A stretch of DNA of 64,000 bases from Agrococcus casei LMG 22410 (GCF_900163565.1 NZ_FUHU01000003.1:1-64000), one strand, 5' to 3'; positions 38,600-47,122 are shown, numbered from the stretch's first letter. Notes: a model not told the origin generated them from the sequence alone. Numbers and translations: made by a program.

Positions 38600-38633
38600 A
38601 CTATAGGAAATCAGAAATACAATATCTTGCATT
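38600..38633 (-). promoter_or_regulatory. Promoter and candidate operator of the DUF1537 gene
   Basis: On the minus strand a -10-like TATAGT lies at 38600-38605. Just upstream is an 18-base near-palindrome, AATACAATATCTTGCATT (38616-38633, arms AATACAA/TTGCATT with one mismatch), in an A/T-rich patch. Its position over the -35 area suggests a GntR- or LacI-type repressor site. This is inference. Confidence 0.4.
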
Positions 38634-38655
38634 CAGGGTAGTGCACCGGGCTCGT

Positions 38656-39168
38656 TCATCCGTAGGTGTCTCGTGGCCCCCGGCCCGGAACAGAACGGTA
38701 CCCAGCCTTGAAGCTGCGCTGGTGCGGCCCGTTGAACTTGATGCGCCGAACACTCGATTCAGGGAATCGTTCGGTCAGCTTCTTGATGATGTCGCTGTGC
38801 ATCATGCGCAGCTGCTGCGCCCACGCCGTCGATGCGCACTGCACGACGAGCTCGCCGTCGATGACCTCCTGCGCGACGCTGTGCTCAGCCGCGCCGTCGC
38901 CGACGAGGCTTGCCCAGTTGCCGATCACGTCGCCGCGGGCGAGCTCTTCTGTCCAGCCGAAGTTTGCGGCCGCAAGGTCGAGCACGGCTCCGAGCCCTTC
39001 TGGGTCGCGCCCTTTTCCGAACGGCTTCGACCCCTGCTCGGCCGCCGCCCGACGCCTTCTGCCATCGCGCGTCGTGTGCGCCGGGTCGCCGAACTTCAGC
39101 ACGAATCGCTGCCACACGCGCTCGTGCTCGGTTTTTGCGAGGTCACGCCGCATCTTCGACCACTTCAC
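38656..39168 (-). CDS. dciA: DciA-like protein (DUF721), helicase-loading factor
   Basis: This 170-residue protein belongs to the DUF721 family; DciA interacts with replicative helicase DnaB and stands in for DnaC in most bacteria. The conserved part is about 55-150 (WTEELARGDVIGNWASLVGDGAAEHS, LVVQCASTAWAQQLRMM, IKFNGP). The N-terminal third is basic and less ordered. Start GTG 39168 overlaps recF by 26 bases; ATG 39153 is an alternative. The recF-dciA-gyrB order is the standard one, here interrupted by the DUF1537 gene. Confidence 0.88.
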   Translation of the reverse strand: MKWSKMRRDLAKTEHERVWQRFVLKFGDPAHTTRDGRRRRAAAEQGSKPFGKGRDPEGLGAVLDLAAANFGWTEELARGDVIGNWASLVGDGAAEHSVAQEVIDGELVVQCASTAWAQQLRMMHSDIIKKLTERFPESSVRRIKFNGPHQRSFKAGYRSVPGRGPRDTYG

Positions 39169-40240
39169 CAGAGCGGATGCGCACCCTGCGGGTCACGAGA
39201 TCCTCGGGAACATCGCCCTCCACGGCAGCAGTGATCAGCACCTGCTCGAACGAGCCGATCGCGTCGGCCATGCGCTGGCGTCGCGTCGAATCCAGCTCGG
39301 CGAAGACGTCGTCGAGAATCAGCACCGGATCGCCGGCGGCCTCGCCTCGCAGCAGCTCGGCAGAAGCGAGCTTCAGCGACAGGGCATACGACCAGGATTC
39401 GCCGTGACTCGCGTAGTGCCTGGCCAGCAGCCCATTGAGATCAAGGTGCAGATCATCGCGATGCGGACCCACGAGCGAGACTGCCCGCTCGAACTCGTCA
39501 CTCCTTCGCGCATCCAGCAGTGCTCTGAACTCTTCTTCTGATGCCGGAACATTCGTCTGCAGCTGCAGCTCGGTCGCATGCTCGTCGCCGGCGATCGCCG
39601 CATACGCCCGTGCAACGTGCGGCGCGAGATCTGTGACGATCTGCTGCCGGGCGGCTTCAATGCGAAGGCCGAGCGTGACCAGCCGTTCGTCCCACACCTG
39701 CAGGGTCTGCACAACAGAGTCGGTGATTCGAGAGCCTCGGCCTGACTTCAGCAGTGCGTTGCGCTGCCGAACGACCTTCTCGTAATCAGCGATCACGGCA
39801 GCCATGCGGGGCTGACGGATGGTCGCCAGCTGATCCAGAAATCGCCTGCGGCCGCCGGGTTCCCCGCGGATCAGCGCCAGGTCTTCGGGTGCGAAGAGCA
39901 CGACCTGGGCATAGCGCGGCAGGTCTCGCATGGCGATGCGCTTGCCCTGAGCCTGAGCGCGGTTGGCACCCTGGCGATTGAACTGCACGTCGACACCGAT
40001 CGTGCGGGTGCCGTGCGTGAGCTGCGCACGGATGACAGCAGACTCCTTCGACGCCCGGATCAGTGCTGCGTCGCCGCTGACCCGGTGGCTCGCACCGGTC
40101 GCGAGCACGACGATCGCCTCGACGAGGTTCGTCTTGCCCTGCCCGTTCTTACCGATGAACAGCGTTGCGCCAGGAGTGAGATCCAGTGCTGCACGCTCGT
40201 AGTTGCGGTAGTCGGCAAGCTCTATCCGACTGACGTGCAT
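39143..40240 (-). CDS. recF: Recombination mediator RecF
   Basis: This 365-residue SMC-like ATPase helps load RecA at gaps. It has Walker A FIGKNGQGKTNL (about 28-39), the signature YALSLKLASAELLR, and Walker B PVLILDDVFAELD. The N-terminus MHVSRIELADYRNYE is family typical. Six bases separate it from dnaN and it overlaps dciA, so the three are probably co-transcribed. Confidence 0.96.
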   Translation of the reverse strand: MHVSRIELADYRNYERAALDLTPGATLFIGKNGQGKTNLVEAIVVLATGASHRVSGDAALIRASKESAVIRAQLTHGTRTIGVDVQFNRQGANRAQAQGKRIAMRDLPRYAQVVLFAPEDLALIRGEPGGRRRFLDQLATIRQPRMAAVIADYEKVVRQRNALLKSGRGSRITDSVVQTLQVWDERLVTLGLRIEAARQQIVTDLAPHVARAYAAIAGDEHATELQLQTNVPASEEEFRALLDARRSDEFERAVSLVGPHRDDLHLDLNGLLARHYASHGESWSYALSLKLASAELLRGEAAGDPVLILDDVFAELDSTRRQRMADAIGSFEQVLITAAVEGDVPEDLVTRRVRIRSGEVVEDAA

Positions 40241-40246
40241 GAAGAA

Positions 40247-41389
40247 TCAGCGCGTGAGCAGGTTTGGCTGCAGCAGGTACTTGAAGTCGTCGGATGCGGG
40301 CTCGTCACGCGAAGTCTGGCGCGAGAGCAGCAGCGGCCCGGGCTTGTTCGTGTTCTGGCTCTTGGTGAAGGCGATGCGCACGAATTCGCTGTGTGCTGCG
40401 CCGAGGCCGTCGAGCAGAAACTGCGGCTTGATCGAGAGCACGATCTCTTCGCCGTGCATGACCGTGTCGACGGTGTCTCGCGACGCCGCCTGGTCGCTGC
40501 CGGTGCCCTCGAGCGTGAGCCGGTTGTCAGAGAACGTGCACTTCAGCGCAGCCTCGCGGTCGAGCACCAGCTCGACTCGCTTCGTCGCCTCGACGAGCTC
40601 GGCCGTGTTGACGACCGCGTAGTGCGGGGTCTCTTCAGGGAACAGCTTGCGAACAGGCGGGTAGTTGCCCTTGATCAGCAGGCTGGTGACGGTGCGGTCG
40701 CCAGCCGAGAAGCCGATCTGCTGGCGCTCTGCGTTGTCAGACATCGTGATCGTGACGTTCTCGGCCTTGCTAAACATGCGGCCGACTTCGCTGAGGGTCT
40801 TGGCAGGCACGAGTGCGGTCAGCGGCTCGGTCTCGTCGCCGGCATCCCATTCGATGCCGCGAATCGAGACGCGGTAGCGGTCGGTTGCGATCATCGTGAG
40901 CTCGGTGCCAGTCGCCTCGAGCTGCACGCCGGTGATGACGGGGGTGACGTCTTCGCGTGATGCCGCGATCGACACCTGGGCAACAGCCTCAGAGAACGCG
41001 GATGCGCGCACGAGTCCGGTGCGACCGCTCACCTCGGGTGTGGTCGGGTACTCCTCGATCGGCATGCGCTGCAGCTTGGTCTCCCATGAGCCGGCACGGA
41101 CGACGATGGCTGAATCCTGCTCTTCGACGACAACGGTGTCTGTCTTCAGGTTGCCGGCGATGCTCGCGAGCATCGTGCCGAGGACGAGCACTGTGCCTTC
41201 GTCTTCGACGTCAGCTGCAACGCTGGTGCGGGATGAGACTTCGTAGTCGAATGCCGAGAACTCGACCCGGCCATCCGCCGCTGTGATCTTGACTCCCATG
41301 AGGATCGGCAGGGTGCTGCGCTGCGGCAGAAGCTTCGCGGTGAATGACACTGCTTCTTTGAAGACATCGCGATTGATGACGAACTTCAC
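40247..41389 (-). CDS. dnaN: DNA polymerase III sliding clamp (beta subunit)
   Basis: This 380-residue protein forms the ring-shaped processivity clamp from three similar domains. It begins MKFVINRDVFKEAVSFTAKLLPQRSTLPIL and contains the family phrases SAFDYEVSSRTSV and RYRVSIRG. ATG 41389. It follows dnaA across a 418-base spacer that is the likely origin. No gnd gene lies between dnaN and recF, unlike in several actinobacteria. Confidence 0.96.
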   Translation of the reverse strand: MKFVINRDVFKEAVSFTAKLLPQRSTLPILMGVKITAADGRVEFSAFDYEVSSRTSVAADVEDEGTVLVLGTMLASIAGNLKTDTVVVEEQDSAIVVRAGSWETKLQRMPIEEYPTTPEVSGRTGLVRASAFSEAVAQVSIAASREDVTPVITGVQLEATGTELTMIATDRYRVSIRGIEWDAGDETEPLTALVPAKTLSEVGRMFSKAENVTITMSDNAERQQIGFSAGDRTVTSLLIKGNYPPVRKLFPEETPHYAVVNTAELVEATKRVELVLDREAALKCTFSDNRLTLEGTGSDQAASRDTVDTVMHGEEIVLSIKPQFLLDGLGAAHSEFVRIAFTKSQNTNKPGPLLLSRQTSRDEPASDDFKYLLQPNLLTR

Positions 41390-41807
41390 GGCTCATTCTC
41401 CCTCTCGTGGATTGCCCCGTAATTCTGTCACAGTCTGGCGAGACCGATCACCGAGACTTTTGCCAGTCGCCGCTTGAGGTTGGTGACTTGATCGAATGAC
41501 ATTTCTCTTATTCATAGTCATAACCCCGGTGGAAACTGTGAGCAAGTCAGCCGAAGCCATGAGGCGCATGGAAACTACATCGTTGTGAGATGTGGAGCGA
41601 GCGCTGCAGATTGTGATTCGTCTGTGGAGACGAAATCGAATGACAGCTTTGTCATTACACAGCTTCATCGAGAGTCTCCACAGGCGCTGCTCATTGCCAA
41701 CAGGCTATTCCACATGAAGTGCACATTGAAGGTTGTCATTCGTCGAACCGCCTTCCAGGCACGACAGAGCCTCGAGCCGTGGTGTTCGGCTCGAGGGGCG
41801 GGTGCCG
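41390..41807. other. dnaA-dnaN spacer, candidate oriC
   Basis: The spacer is non-coding and less G/C-rich than its neighbours. It contains several partial DnaA boxes: TGTGGAGAC (41623-41631) and TGTGGAGCG (41591-41599), GTCTCCACA (41674-41682), and TATTCCACA (41706-41714), each about seven of nine to consensus. A second motif, CGAATGACA, occurs at 41493-41501 and 41637-41645, with inverse copies at 41734-41742 and, shortened, at 41650-41656. An A/T-rich stretch (41501-41523) could be the unwinding zone. In actinobacteria oriC normally lies here. No full consensus DnaA box was found. Confidence 0.65.
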
Positions 41808-43235
41808 TCAGGCGCCGGATGCGCGCTTGAGTCGCGTGGTGAGCTCGGTCACCTGCGTGTAGACCGAGCGACGCTCCTTCATGAGCTTCTCGATCTTCTT
41901 GTTGGCGTACATCACCGTCGTGTGGTCGCGGTTGCCGAACAGTGCGCCGATCTTCGGCAGCGACAGGCTAGTGAGCTCGCGGCAGAGGTACATGGCGATC
42001 TGGCGCGCACGCGCGATGGTCTGCGAACGCGACGATCCGTACAGGTCGTCTTCTGTCAGATCGAAGTACTTGGCGGTCTGCGAGATGATCTCGCCCGGTC
42101 CGATCTCGGCACGCTCTTCAGAGATGATCGAGTGCTTGAGAACAGTCTGCGCCAGCTCGACGTCGATCGGCAGCTTGTTGAGACTTGCGAACGCCGTCAC
42201 TCGAATGAGCGCGCCTTCGAGCTCGCGGATGTTCGTGCGAACCTTGTCGGCGATCAGCGTCAGGATGTCGTCGGCTATGACCATGCGATCCATCTGCGCC
42301 TTCTTGCGCAGGATCGCGATTCGGGTGTCAAGGTCGGGAGCTGTCACGTCTGTGATGAGTCCCCATTCGAACCTGCTGACCATGCGCGATTCGAATCCGG
42401 TCAGGTGCTTGGGCTGCACATCCGACGTAATGACGACCTGCTTGTTGTGATCGTGAAGAGTGTTGAAGGTGTGAAAGAACGCCTCCTGCGTGGAGTCGCG
42501 TCCCTGCAGAAACTGAATGTCGTCGATCAGCAGCACGTCGATGTCGCGATACCGGGTCTGGAAGATCTGGCCCTGGTTGTTCGCGATCGAGTTGATGAAG
42601 TCGTTGGTGAACTCTTCGCTCGAGACGTACTTCACGCGGATGCCCGGATACAGCGACTGCGCGTAGTTTCCGATGCCGTGCAGCAGGTGCGTCTTGCCGA
42701 GGCCCGATTCTCCGTAGATGAAGAGTGGGTTGTATGCCTTGGCCGGCAGCTCAGAGACGGCGAGTGCCGCTGCATGAGCGAAGCGGTTGGACGAGCCGAT
42801 GACGAATGTGTCGAAGGTGTACTTCGTGTTGAGCGAGGTCTCGGAGGCCGGAGTCTCGATTCGACGGATTGCCGGGGCGGCCGAGGGAGCGGAGGCAACA
42901 GGAGTCTCGGCCTCGGGATCTGCTCGGGCCGGAATCTCTTCGTCTTCTTCGCCGAAGTCGTCGTCTGCCCCGAGTTCTGGGTTCACGACAACGCGGAACG
43001 ACGTGATGTCCACAGAGTTATCCCCAAGCGCCTCCACAATGGGAATGCGGAGGCGATGGTAGAGCATTTCACGTGCGAGCTCGCTCGGAACCTCGATGTA
43101 GAGCATGTCGCCGATGGCGCCCTGAGGCTCTGCGAGGTCAAGGAATCCGCGCATCTGCGGCAGAACTCGCGAATCCTCATTGAGCTTGGCGACGACCGCC
43201 GACCATAGTCGATCGGTAGCTGAATCTGCCGCCAT
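41808..43235 (-). CDS. dnaA: Chromosomal replication initiator DnaA
   Basis: This 475-residue AAA+ protein binds DnaA boxes and opens oriC. It has an N-terminal interaction domain (1-90), an acidic linker, the ATPase domain with Walker A GESGLGKTHLLHG and Walker B LLIDDIQFL, sensor regions, and domain IV with LPKIGALFGNRDHTTVMYANKKI for box recognition. I take ATG 43235 (MAADSATDRLWSAVV). ATG 43265 would add ten residues and place a DnaA box inside the coding start. A -10-like TATACT lies at 43294-43299 on this strand. Confidence 0.96.
   Translation of the reverse strand: MAADSATDRLWSAVVAKLNEDSRVLPQMRGFLDLAEPQGAIGDMLYIEVPSELAREMLYHRLRIPIVEALGDNSVDITSFRVVVNPELGADDDFGEEDEEIPARADPEAETPVASAPSAAPAIRRIETPASETSLNTKYTFDTFVIGSSNRFAHAAALAVSELPAKAYNPLFIYGESGLGKTHLLHGIGNYAQSLYPGIRVKYVSSEEFTNDFINSIANNQGQIFQTRYRDIDVLLIDDIQFLQGRDSTQEAFFHTFNTLHDHNKQVVITSDVQPKHLTGFESRMVSRFEWGLITDVTAPDLDTRIAILRKKAQMDRMVIADDILTLIADKVRTNIRELEGALIRVTAFASLNKLPIDVELAQTVLKHSIISEERAEIGPGEIISQTAKYFDLTEDDLYGSSRSQTIARARQIAMYLCRELTSLSLPKIGALFGNRDHTTVMYANKKIEKLMKERRSVYTQVTELTTRLKRASGA
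43007..43028. promoter_or_regulatory. DnaA-box block, copy inside dnaA
   Basis: A 22-base block reading TGTCCACAGAG followed by TTATCCCCAAG lies inside the dnaA coding region. It differs at one base from the copy at 43266-43287. The two copies are 259 bases apart and in different reading frames, so the likeness is at DNA level. It combines a TGTCCACA box with a weaker TTATCCCCA box. Confidence 0.55.
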
Positions 43236-43264
43236 ATCTTGCTGCCACGCCTTTCCAGAGCCCA

Positions 43265-43299
43265 TTGTCCACAGGGTTATCCCCAAGTGAAAGAGTATA
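43265..43299. promoter_or_regulatory. DnaA-box block and -10 element before dnaA
   Basis: An exact actinobacterial DnaA box TTGTCCACA (43265-43273) is followed by TTATCCCCA (43278-43286). On the minus strand TATACT (43294-43299) is a possible dnaA -10 element. A DnaA site just inside the leader suggests autoregulation. Confidence 0.6.
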
Positions 43300-43428
43300 G
43301 GTGAGGCCAGGCAGTGCACGTAGCGAACACGGAAGCCGGACCGGGTTCCTAGAGTTTGCCCTCATACTCGCGGCGGTGCAAGTTATAGTTATTGAAGACG
43401 GCATGTCGTCGACACAGGTTTTGCGTGG

Positions 43429-43458
43429 TTGACGGAGACATTGAAGGTCGCGTACCAT
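43429..43458 (+). promoter_or_regulatory. rpmH promoter
   Basis: TTGACG (43429-43434) and TACCAT (43453-43458) are separated by 18 bases. Transcription would start near 43465, leaving a leader of about 60 bases before rpmH. The dnaA and rpmH promoters are divergent. Confidence 0.65.
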
Positions 43459-43527
43459 AGACAGGTTGCCTCAAGGCATGCAAACTTTTCGGTCGTCAAC
43501 TGACCACTCGAGATCGTACGGAGAATC

Positions 43528-43665
43528 ATGAGCAAGCGCACGTTCCAGCCCAACAATCGTCGTCGCGCCAAGAAGCACGGCTTCCGCCTTCGCATGCGCA
43601 CCCGCGCCGGCCGCGCCATCCTGGCAGCACGTCGCCGCAAGGGTCGCAGCAGCGTCTCAGCGTAA
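43528..43665 (+). CDS. rpmH: 50S ribosomal protein L34
   Basis: This 45-residue, very basic ribosomal protein reads [20 protein letters not shown] and ends RKGRSSVSA; it matches L34 throughout ([19 protein letters not shown]). ATG 43528 follows ACGGAG. It is the first gene of the rpmH-rnpA-yidD-yidC-jag-rsmG set, divergent from dnaA as in most bacteria. Confidence 0.98.
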   Translation: MSKRTFQPNNRRRAKKHGFRLRMRTRAGRAILAARRRKGRSSVSA

Positions 43666-43676
43666 GCGTCTCCCCG

Positions 43677-43997
43677 GTGTTGGCAAAGCAGCACCGGATC
43701 GTTCGCGGCGAGGACTTTCGTCGCATCGTTCGATCCGGCAGGCGGGTCCACACCGAGCACGCGATCGTGCACATCGCCGCCGGCCAGTCCGAGACAAGCA
43801 GATTCGGCTTCATAGTCTCGAAGAAGGTCGGCGGCGCTGTCGTGCGCAATCGGCTGAAGCGACAGCTCTCAGACGTCGCCCGGCGGACGTTCCCGCACGA
43901 CTCTCCGGTCGACGTCGTCATCAGAGTGCTGCCTTCGGCCAATGGCCGCTCCTTCGCTACACTGAACGCAGGAATCGCACCGAAGGTCGCCCAGTGA
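43677..43997 (+). CDS. rnpA: Ribonuclease P protein component
   Basis: This 106-residue basic protein binds RNase P RNA and helps process tRNA 5' ends. The family signature is FIVSKKVGGAVVRNRLKRQLSDVAR. Start GTG 43677 gives MLAKQHRIVRGEDFRRIVRSG, as expected. Eleven bases follow rpmH, and its TGA overlaps the GTG of yidD. Confidence 0.95.
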   Translation: MLAKQHRIVRGEDFRRIVRSGRRVHTEHAIVHIAAGQSETSRFGFIVSKKVGGAVVRNRLKRQLSDVARRTFPHDSPVDVVIRVLPSANGRSFATLNAGIAPKVAQ

Positions 43998-44284
43998 GAA
44001 CCGTGCTGCTGCTGCCGCGAAATGCGTGTGTTGCGGTGCTGCTGGTGTACCGAAAGCTGATCTCGCCGATCTACGGCGATGTCTGCAGGTACTACCCCAG
44101 CTGCTCGAGGTACACGCTTGAAGCGATCCAGCAGTGGGGCGTCATTCGTGGCGTCGGTCTGGGTGCGTGGCGGATTCTCCGCTGCAATCCCTGGTCTGCC
44201 GGGGGTGTCGATGACATCCCTGAACGGTCACATCTTTACAGAATCACCACCCGCGGCTTCGTGGCTGCAGAGGAGAGGAACTAG
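43994..44284 (+). CDS. yidD: Membrane protein insertion efficiency factor YidD
   Basis: This 96-residue protein has the strongly conserved segment YRKLISPIYGDVCRYYPSCSRYTLEAIQ and later GAWRILRCNPWSAGGVDDIP, with three invariant Cys. It is membrane associated and supports YidC-dependent insertion. GTG start overlaps rnpA, and its TAG overlaps the yidC GTG by one base. Confidence 0.95.
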   Translation: MRTVLLLPRNACVAVLLVYRKLISPIYGDVCRYYPSCSRYTLEAIQQWGVIRGVGLGAWRILRCNPWSAGGVDDIPERSHLYRITTRGFVAAEERN

Positions 44285-45240
44285 TGGACTTTTTCGGCAT
44301 GCTGATGTGGCCCATCAAATGGGTGCTGGAGGCTGTGCTGGTGGGATTCCACTGGCTGTTCGAGTGGTTCGGCATGGACCCCGCCTCTGGTCTCGTGTGG
44401 GTGCTCTCGATTGCGTCCCTGGTGCTCGTGGTTCGCACCGCGATGATTCCTCTCACGGTCAAGCAGATCAAGTCTTCTCGCAAGGCCCTTGAGGTCGCGC
44501 CCGAAGTCAAGAAGATCCAAGACAAGTACAAGGGCAAGAAAGACAGCCTGAGTCGCGAGGCCATGAACCGCGAGGTCATGGAGGTCTACAAGAAGGCGGG
44601 CACGAACCCGCTTGCCAGCTGTCTGCCGCTGCTGGTGCAGATGCCGGTCTTCCTCGGCCTCGTCCAGGTGCTGAACACCGCCAACCAGGGCGTTGCCGGC
44701 GTGGGCGCCATGAGCGAGGTGCTTGCCAGGCAGTTCCGCGCCTCGACACTCTTCGAGGCCGTTCCGCTGCACATGAGCCTCGAGGTCGGTGTCTCCGAGT
44801 GGAACTGGCCTGTCATCATCACCGCAGTCAGCATGACGATCTTCATGGTCGGCGCGCAGTTCTACACGCAGCTGCAGATCATGACGAAGAACCAGACTCC
44901 TCAGATGAAGGAGTCGCCGATGTACAAGCAGCAGCGCATGATGCTGTACATCATCCCCTTCTTCCTGCTCATCACCGCCTGGATCTTCCCCCTCGCGACC
45001 ATGTTCTACTGGCTCGTCTCGAACGTCTACACGCTCGTGCAGCAGCTGATCATCATCAATCGCATGCCGAACCCCGGCTCAGAGGCTGCACTCGCTCGTG
45101 AGGCGAAGATGGCCCGCAAGCGTCAGCGCATGGGCCTCCCTGCTGTCGAGGGCGAAGAGAAGCAGGACGAAGAAGACACCGTCATCGAAAACCTGCAGCG
45201 CAAGCAGCCTCGCAAGAAGGGCCCGCGCTCAAACAGATAG
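44284..45240 (+). CDS. yidC: Membrane protein insertase YidC
   Basis: This 318-residue insertase places proteins in the cytoplasmic membrane, alone or with SecYEG. Five hydrophobic segments are visible, with the first near residues 6-30 and 38-58. The conserved Arg of the hydrophilic groove is in VLVVRTAMIPLTVKQ. There is a cytoplasmic helical hairpin region (KKIQDKYKGKKDSLSREAMNREV) and a basic tail (RKQPRKKGPRSNR) that may touch the ribosome. It lacks the large periplasmic domain of proteobacterial YidC, as usual in Gram-positives. GTG start. Confidence 0.96.
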   Translation: MDFFGMLMWPIKWVLEAVLVGFHWLFEWFGMDPASGLVWVLSIASLVLVVRTAMIPLTVKQIKSSRKALEVAPEVKKIQDKYKGKKDSLSREAMNREVMEVYKKAGTNPLASCLPLLVQMPVFLGLVQVLNTANQGVAGVGAMSEVLARQFRASTLFEAVPLHMSLEVGVSEWNWPVIITAVSMTIFMVGAQFYTQLQIMTKNQTPQMKESPMYKQQRMMLYIIPFFLLITAWIFPLATMFYWLVSNVYTLVQQLIIINRMPNPGSEAALAREAKMARKRQRMGLPAVEGEEKQDEEDTVIENLQRKQPRKKGPRSNR

Positions 45241-45309
45241 AGTGCTTGGTCAGGGCAGTTGCCCACGGCTTGCACGTTGCAGCATTCGCAAACCCGAATT
45301 GGAATCCAC

Positions 45310-45774
45310 ATGACTGAGAACGTCGACGAAGGCGATATCGCCGCTGACTACCTTGAAGCGCTGCTCGACATCGCTGACATGGACGGCGACATTGAAATTG
45401 AGACAGACTCACGTCGCACTACGCTCGTTGTGGGTGAGGCCGGCGATGACTCGCTCACTCCCCTGTCGGATCCTGAGACTGTCAGCGCTTTGCAGGAGCT
45501 CACTCGCCTCGCGGTGCAGGCCAAGACCGGAGAGTTCTCACGCGTCGTACTCGACGTTGCTGGTTCACGTGACGCACGCACGAAAGAGCTCGAGTCGATG
45601 GTCGCTCGCGCACTCTCCGACATCGAGGGCGGCGCTGAGCAGGTGGCACTGACTCCCATGAGCTCGTACGAGCGCAAGCTGGTGCACGACCTCGTGGCTG
45701 ATGCAGGTCTCGTCAGTGAATCAGAGGGTGAAGGCCGCGAGCGTCACGCTGTCGTCAAGCCCGCTGAGGGCTGA
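45310..45774 (+). CDS. jag: Jag/KhpB RNA-binding protein (KH-R3H)
   Basis: This 154-residue cytoplasmic RNA-binding protein has a KH-like region (about 10-85) and an R3H domain (about 88-150) with LTPMSSYERKLVHDLVAD. In Gram-positives Jag/KhpB affects cell division and wall synthesis. The N-terminal Jag_N extension of Firmicutes is absent. ATG 45310. It follows yidC and its TGA overlaps the ATG of rsmG by one base. Confidence 0.93.
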   Translation: MTENVDEGDIAADYLEALLDIADMDGDIEIETDSRRTTLVVGEAGDDSLTPLSDPETVSALQELTRLAVQAKTGEFSRVVLDVAGSRDARTKELESMVARALSDIEGGAEQVALTPMSSYERKLVHDLVADAGLVSESEGEGRERHAVVKPAEG

Positions 45775-46421
45775 TGACTGAGGCAGTGTTCGACCCGTCT
45801 CTTGTTGAGGCGGAGCCGGCATCCGCGGCTGTCATCTTCGGTGACCGCATTGAGCTTGCTCGCGAGTTCACGGGGCAGCTGGTCGCACGCGGCGATGAGC
45901 TTGGGCTCATCGGGCCGCGTGAGCTGCCGCAGCTCTGGACGCGTCACATTCTGAATTCAGCACTGCCCGCACCCCTCGTGAATGGCAGGGTCGTTGACGT
46001 GGGGTCCGGCGCTGGGCTGCCTGGCATCGTGCTTGCCATTGCGCGCCCAGACGTGCATTTCACGTTGATCGAGCCCATGGAGCGACGCACCAACTGGCTG
46101 CAGTCGCAGGTGGATCTGCTTGAGCTCGCGAACGTCACCGTGGTTCGTGCTCGCGGAGAAGACTACGAAGTGGTCGAGCCGTTCGACGTGGCCACTGCCC
46201 GTGCCGTGTCTGCGCTTCGCACTCTGATCCCGCTCACAGCGCCACTCGTGCGCAGCGGCGGCGAACTCGCGCTGCTCAAGGGCGCACGCGCAGCTGAAGA
46301 GATCGAAAAGGCAGCCAAGGCAATCCGAAAGTACCGACTGACGGATGTGCGGGTCGAGGAACTCGGTCATGCTGAAGGCGTCGAAGTCACTCGAGTTGTC
46401 AGGGCAACCGTAGATCCCTAA
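45774..46421 (+). CDS. rsmG: 16S rRNA (guanine-N7) methyltransferase RsmG
   Basis: This 215-residue SAM-dependent methyltransferase modifies G527 of 16S rRNA (E. coli numbering). The SAM-binding motif is VVDVGSGAGLPGIVLAIARPD, followed by FTLIEPMERRTNWLQ. The conserved GPRELPQLWTRHILNS lies upstream. ATG overlaps jag. It is the last gene before the parS region; the first parS site lies four bases after its stop. Confidence 0.95.
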   Translation: MTEAVFDPSLVEAEPASAAVIFGDRIELAREFTGQLVARGDELGLIGPRELPQLWTRHILNSALPAPLVNGRVVDVGSGAGLPGIVLAIARPDVHFTLIEPMERRTNWLQSQVDLLELANVTVVRARGEDYEVVEPFDVATARAVSALRTLIPLTAPLVRSGGELALLKGARAAEEIEKAAKAIRKYRLTDVRVEELGHAEGVEVTRVVRATVDP

Positions 46422-46424
46422 CGG

Positions 46425-46440
46425 TGTTTCACGTGAAACA
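46425..46440. promoter_or_regulatory. parS site 1 (perfect 16-mer)
   Basis: TGTTTCACGTGAAACA, a full match to the bacterial parS consensus, four bases after the rsmG stop. Confidence 0.95.
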
Positions 46441-46586
46441 TGCTGTTCGAGTGCTTGTTTGCGTTGTCTGTTCGCTCTGCTGCTGATTTGCTGGGCAGCG
46501 TGCTTGGGCTTAACGGTGGCGGTGCTGCTCACCTTGAGTCCGTACTGTTGCGCCCCAAAAGACAAGAATCCTTGGGGTCTGTCGAC

Positions 46587-46600
46587 GTTCCACGTGAAAC
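46587..46600. promoter_or_regulatory. parS site 2
   Basis: GTTCCACGTGAAAC, one change from the 14-base core. Confidence 0.8.
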
Positions 46601-46787
46601 CTCGATGCTGGGCGTCGTTCGGCGCTTCGAATCGGTAGATCTGCATCGATACGGGTCAACTGGACTTGCGGCCTGCCATCCTTCTGCTTGATCTTGACTG
46701 TTGGTTCGGGACCGTGACATGACGAGGGTTCTTGTGTTTTCGGTGGAGTTGCTCTTAGACCTCGCTCTTGCGTGTGGTCAAGTGCAT

Positions 46788-46801
46788 GTTTTACGTGAAA
46801 C
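46788..46801. promoter_or_regulatory. parS site 3
   Basis: GTTTTACGTGAAAC, one change from the 14-base core. Confidence 0.8.
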
Positions 46802-46889
46802 GGTTGCTGACAGCAATAAGCGGCGCGACGCGGTTCTTGGAGTAGTCGCGAGCTTCGAGCTGCTTTTGGCTTGTAAGCGATCCTTCTGT

Positions 46890-46905
46890 TGTTTCACGTG
46901 AAACA
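46890..46905. promoter_or_regulatory. parS site 4 (perfect 16-mer)
   Basis: TGTTTCACGTGAAACA, with symmetry extending one further base on each side. Confidence 0.95.
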
Positions 46906-46998
46906 ACACGCGAGGCGACGCCAGCTGTGAGAGCTTCAAAGAAGTGAAATCATAGTGTGATGCACCATGAGGCGTGGAGGGTGCCGACCGAGGACATA

Positions 46999-47012
46999 GT
47001 GTCACGTGGAAC
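46999..47012. promoter_or_regulatory. parS site 5 (degenerate)
   Basis: GTGTCACGTGGAAC, 12 of 14 to the core. The CACGTG centre is kept and the two changes are symmetric in position only in part. Confidence 0.55.
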
Positions 47013-47108
47013 ACTGCGAGAGTGAGCCGGACGGACGTGCTCGGGCGGTGCCGACGACTGTGACGTCTTGTTCGGAGCCCGATTCGCAGCACTTCATTTC
47101 TCCCTTAC

Positions 47109-47122
47109 GTTTCACGTGAAAG
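47109..47122. promoter_or_regulatory. parS site 6
   Basis: GTTTCACGTGAAAG, one terminal change from the core. Confidence 0.8.

Noticed and set aside
46553-46577. CCCCAA...TTGGGG inverted repeat after rsmG
   Set aside because: Short stem with a long loop and no T-run; could occur by chance.
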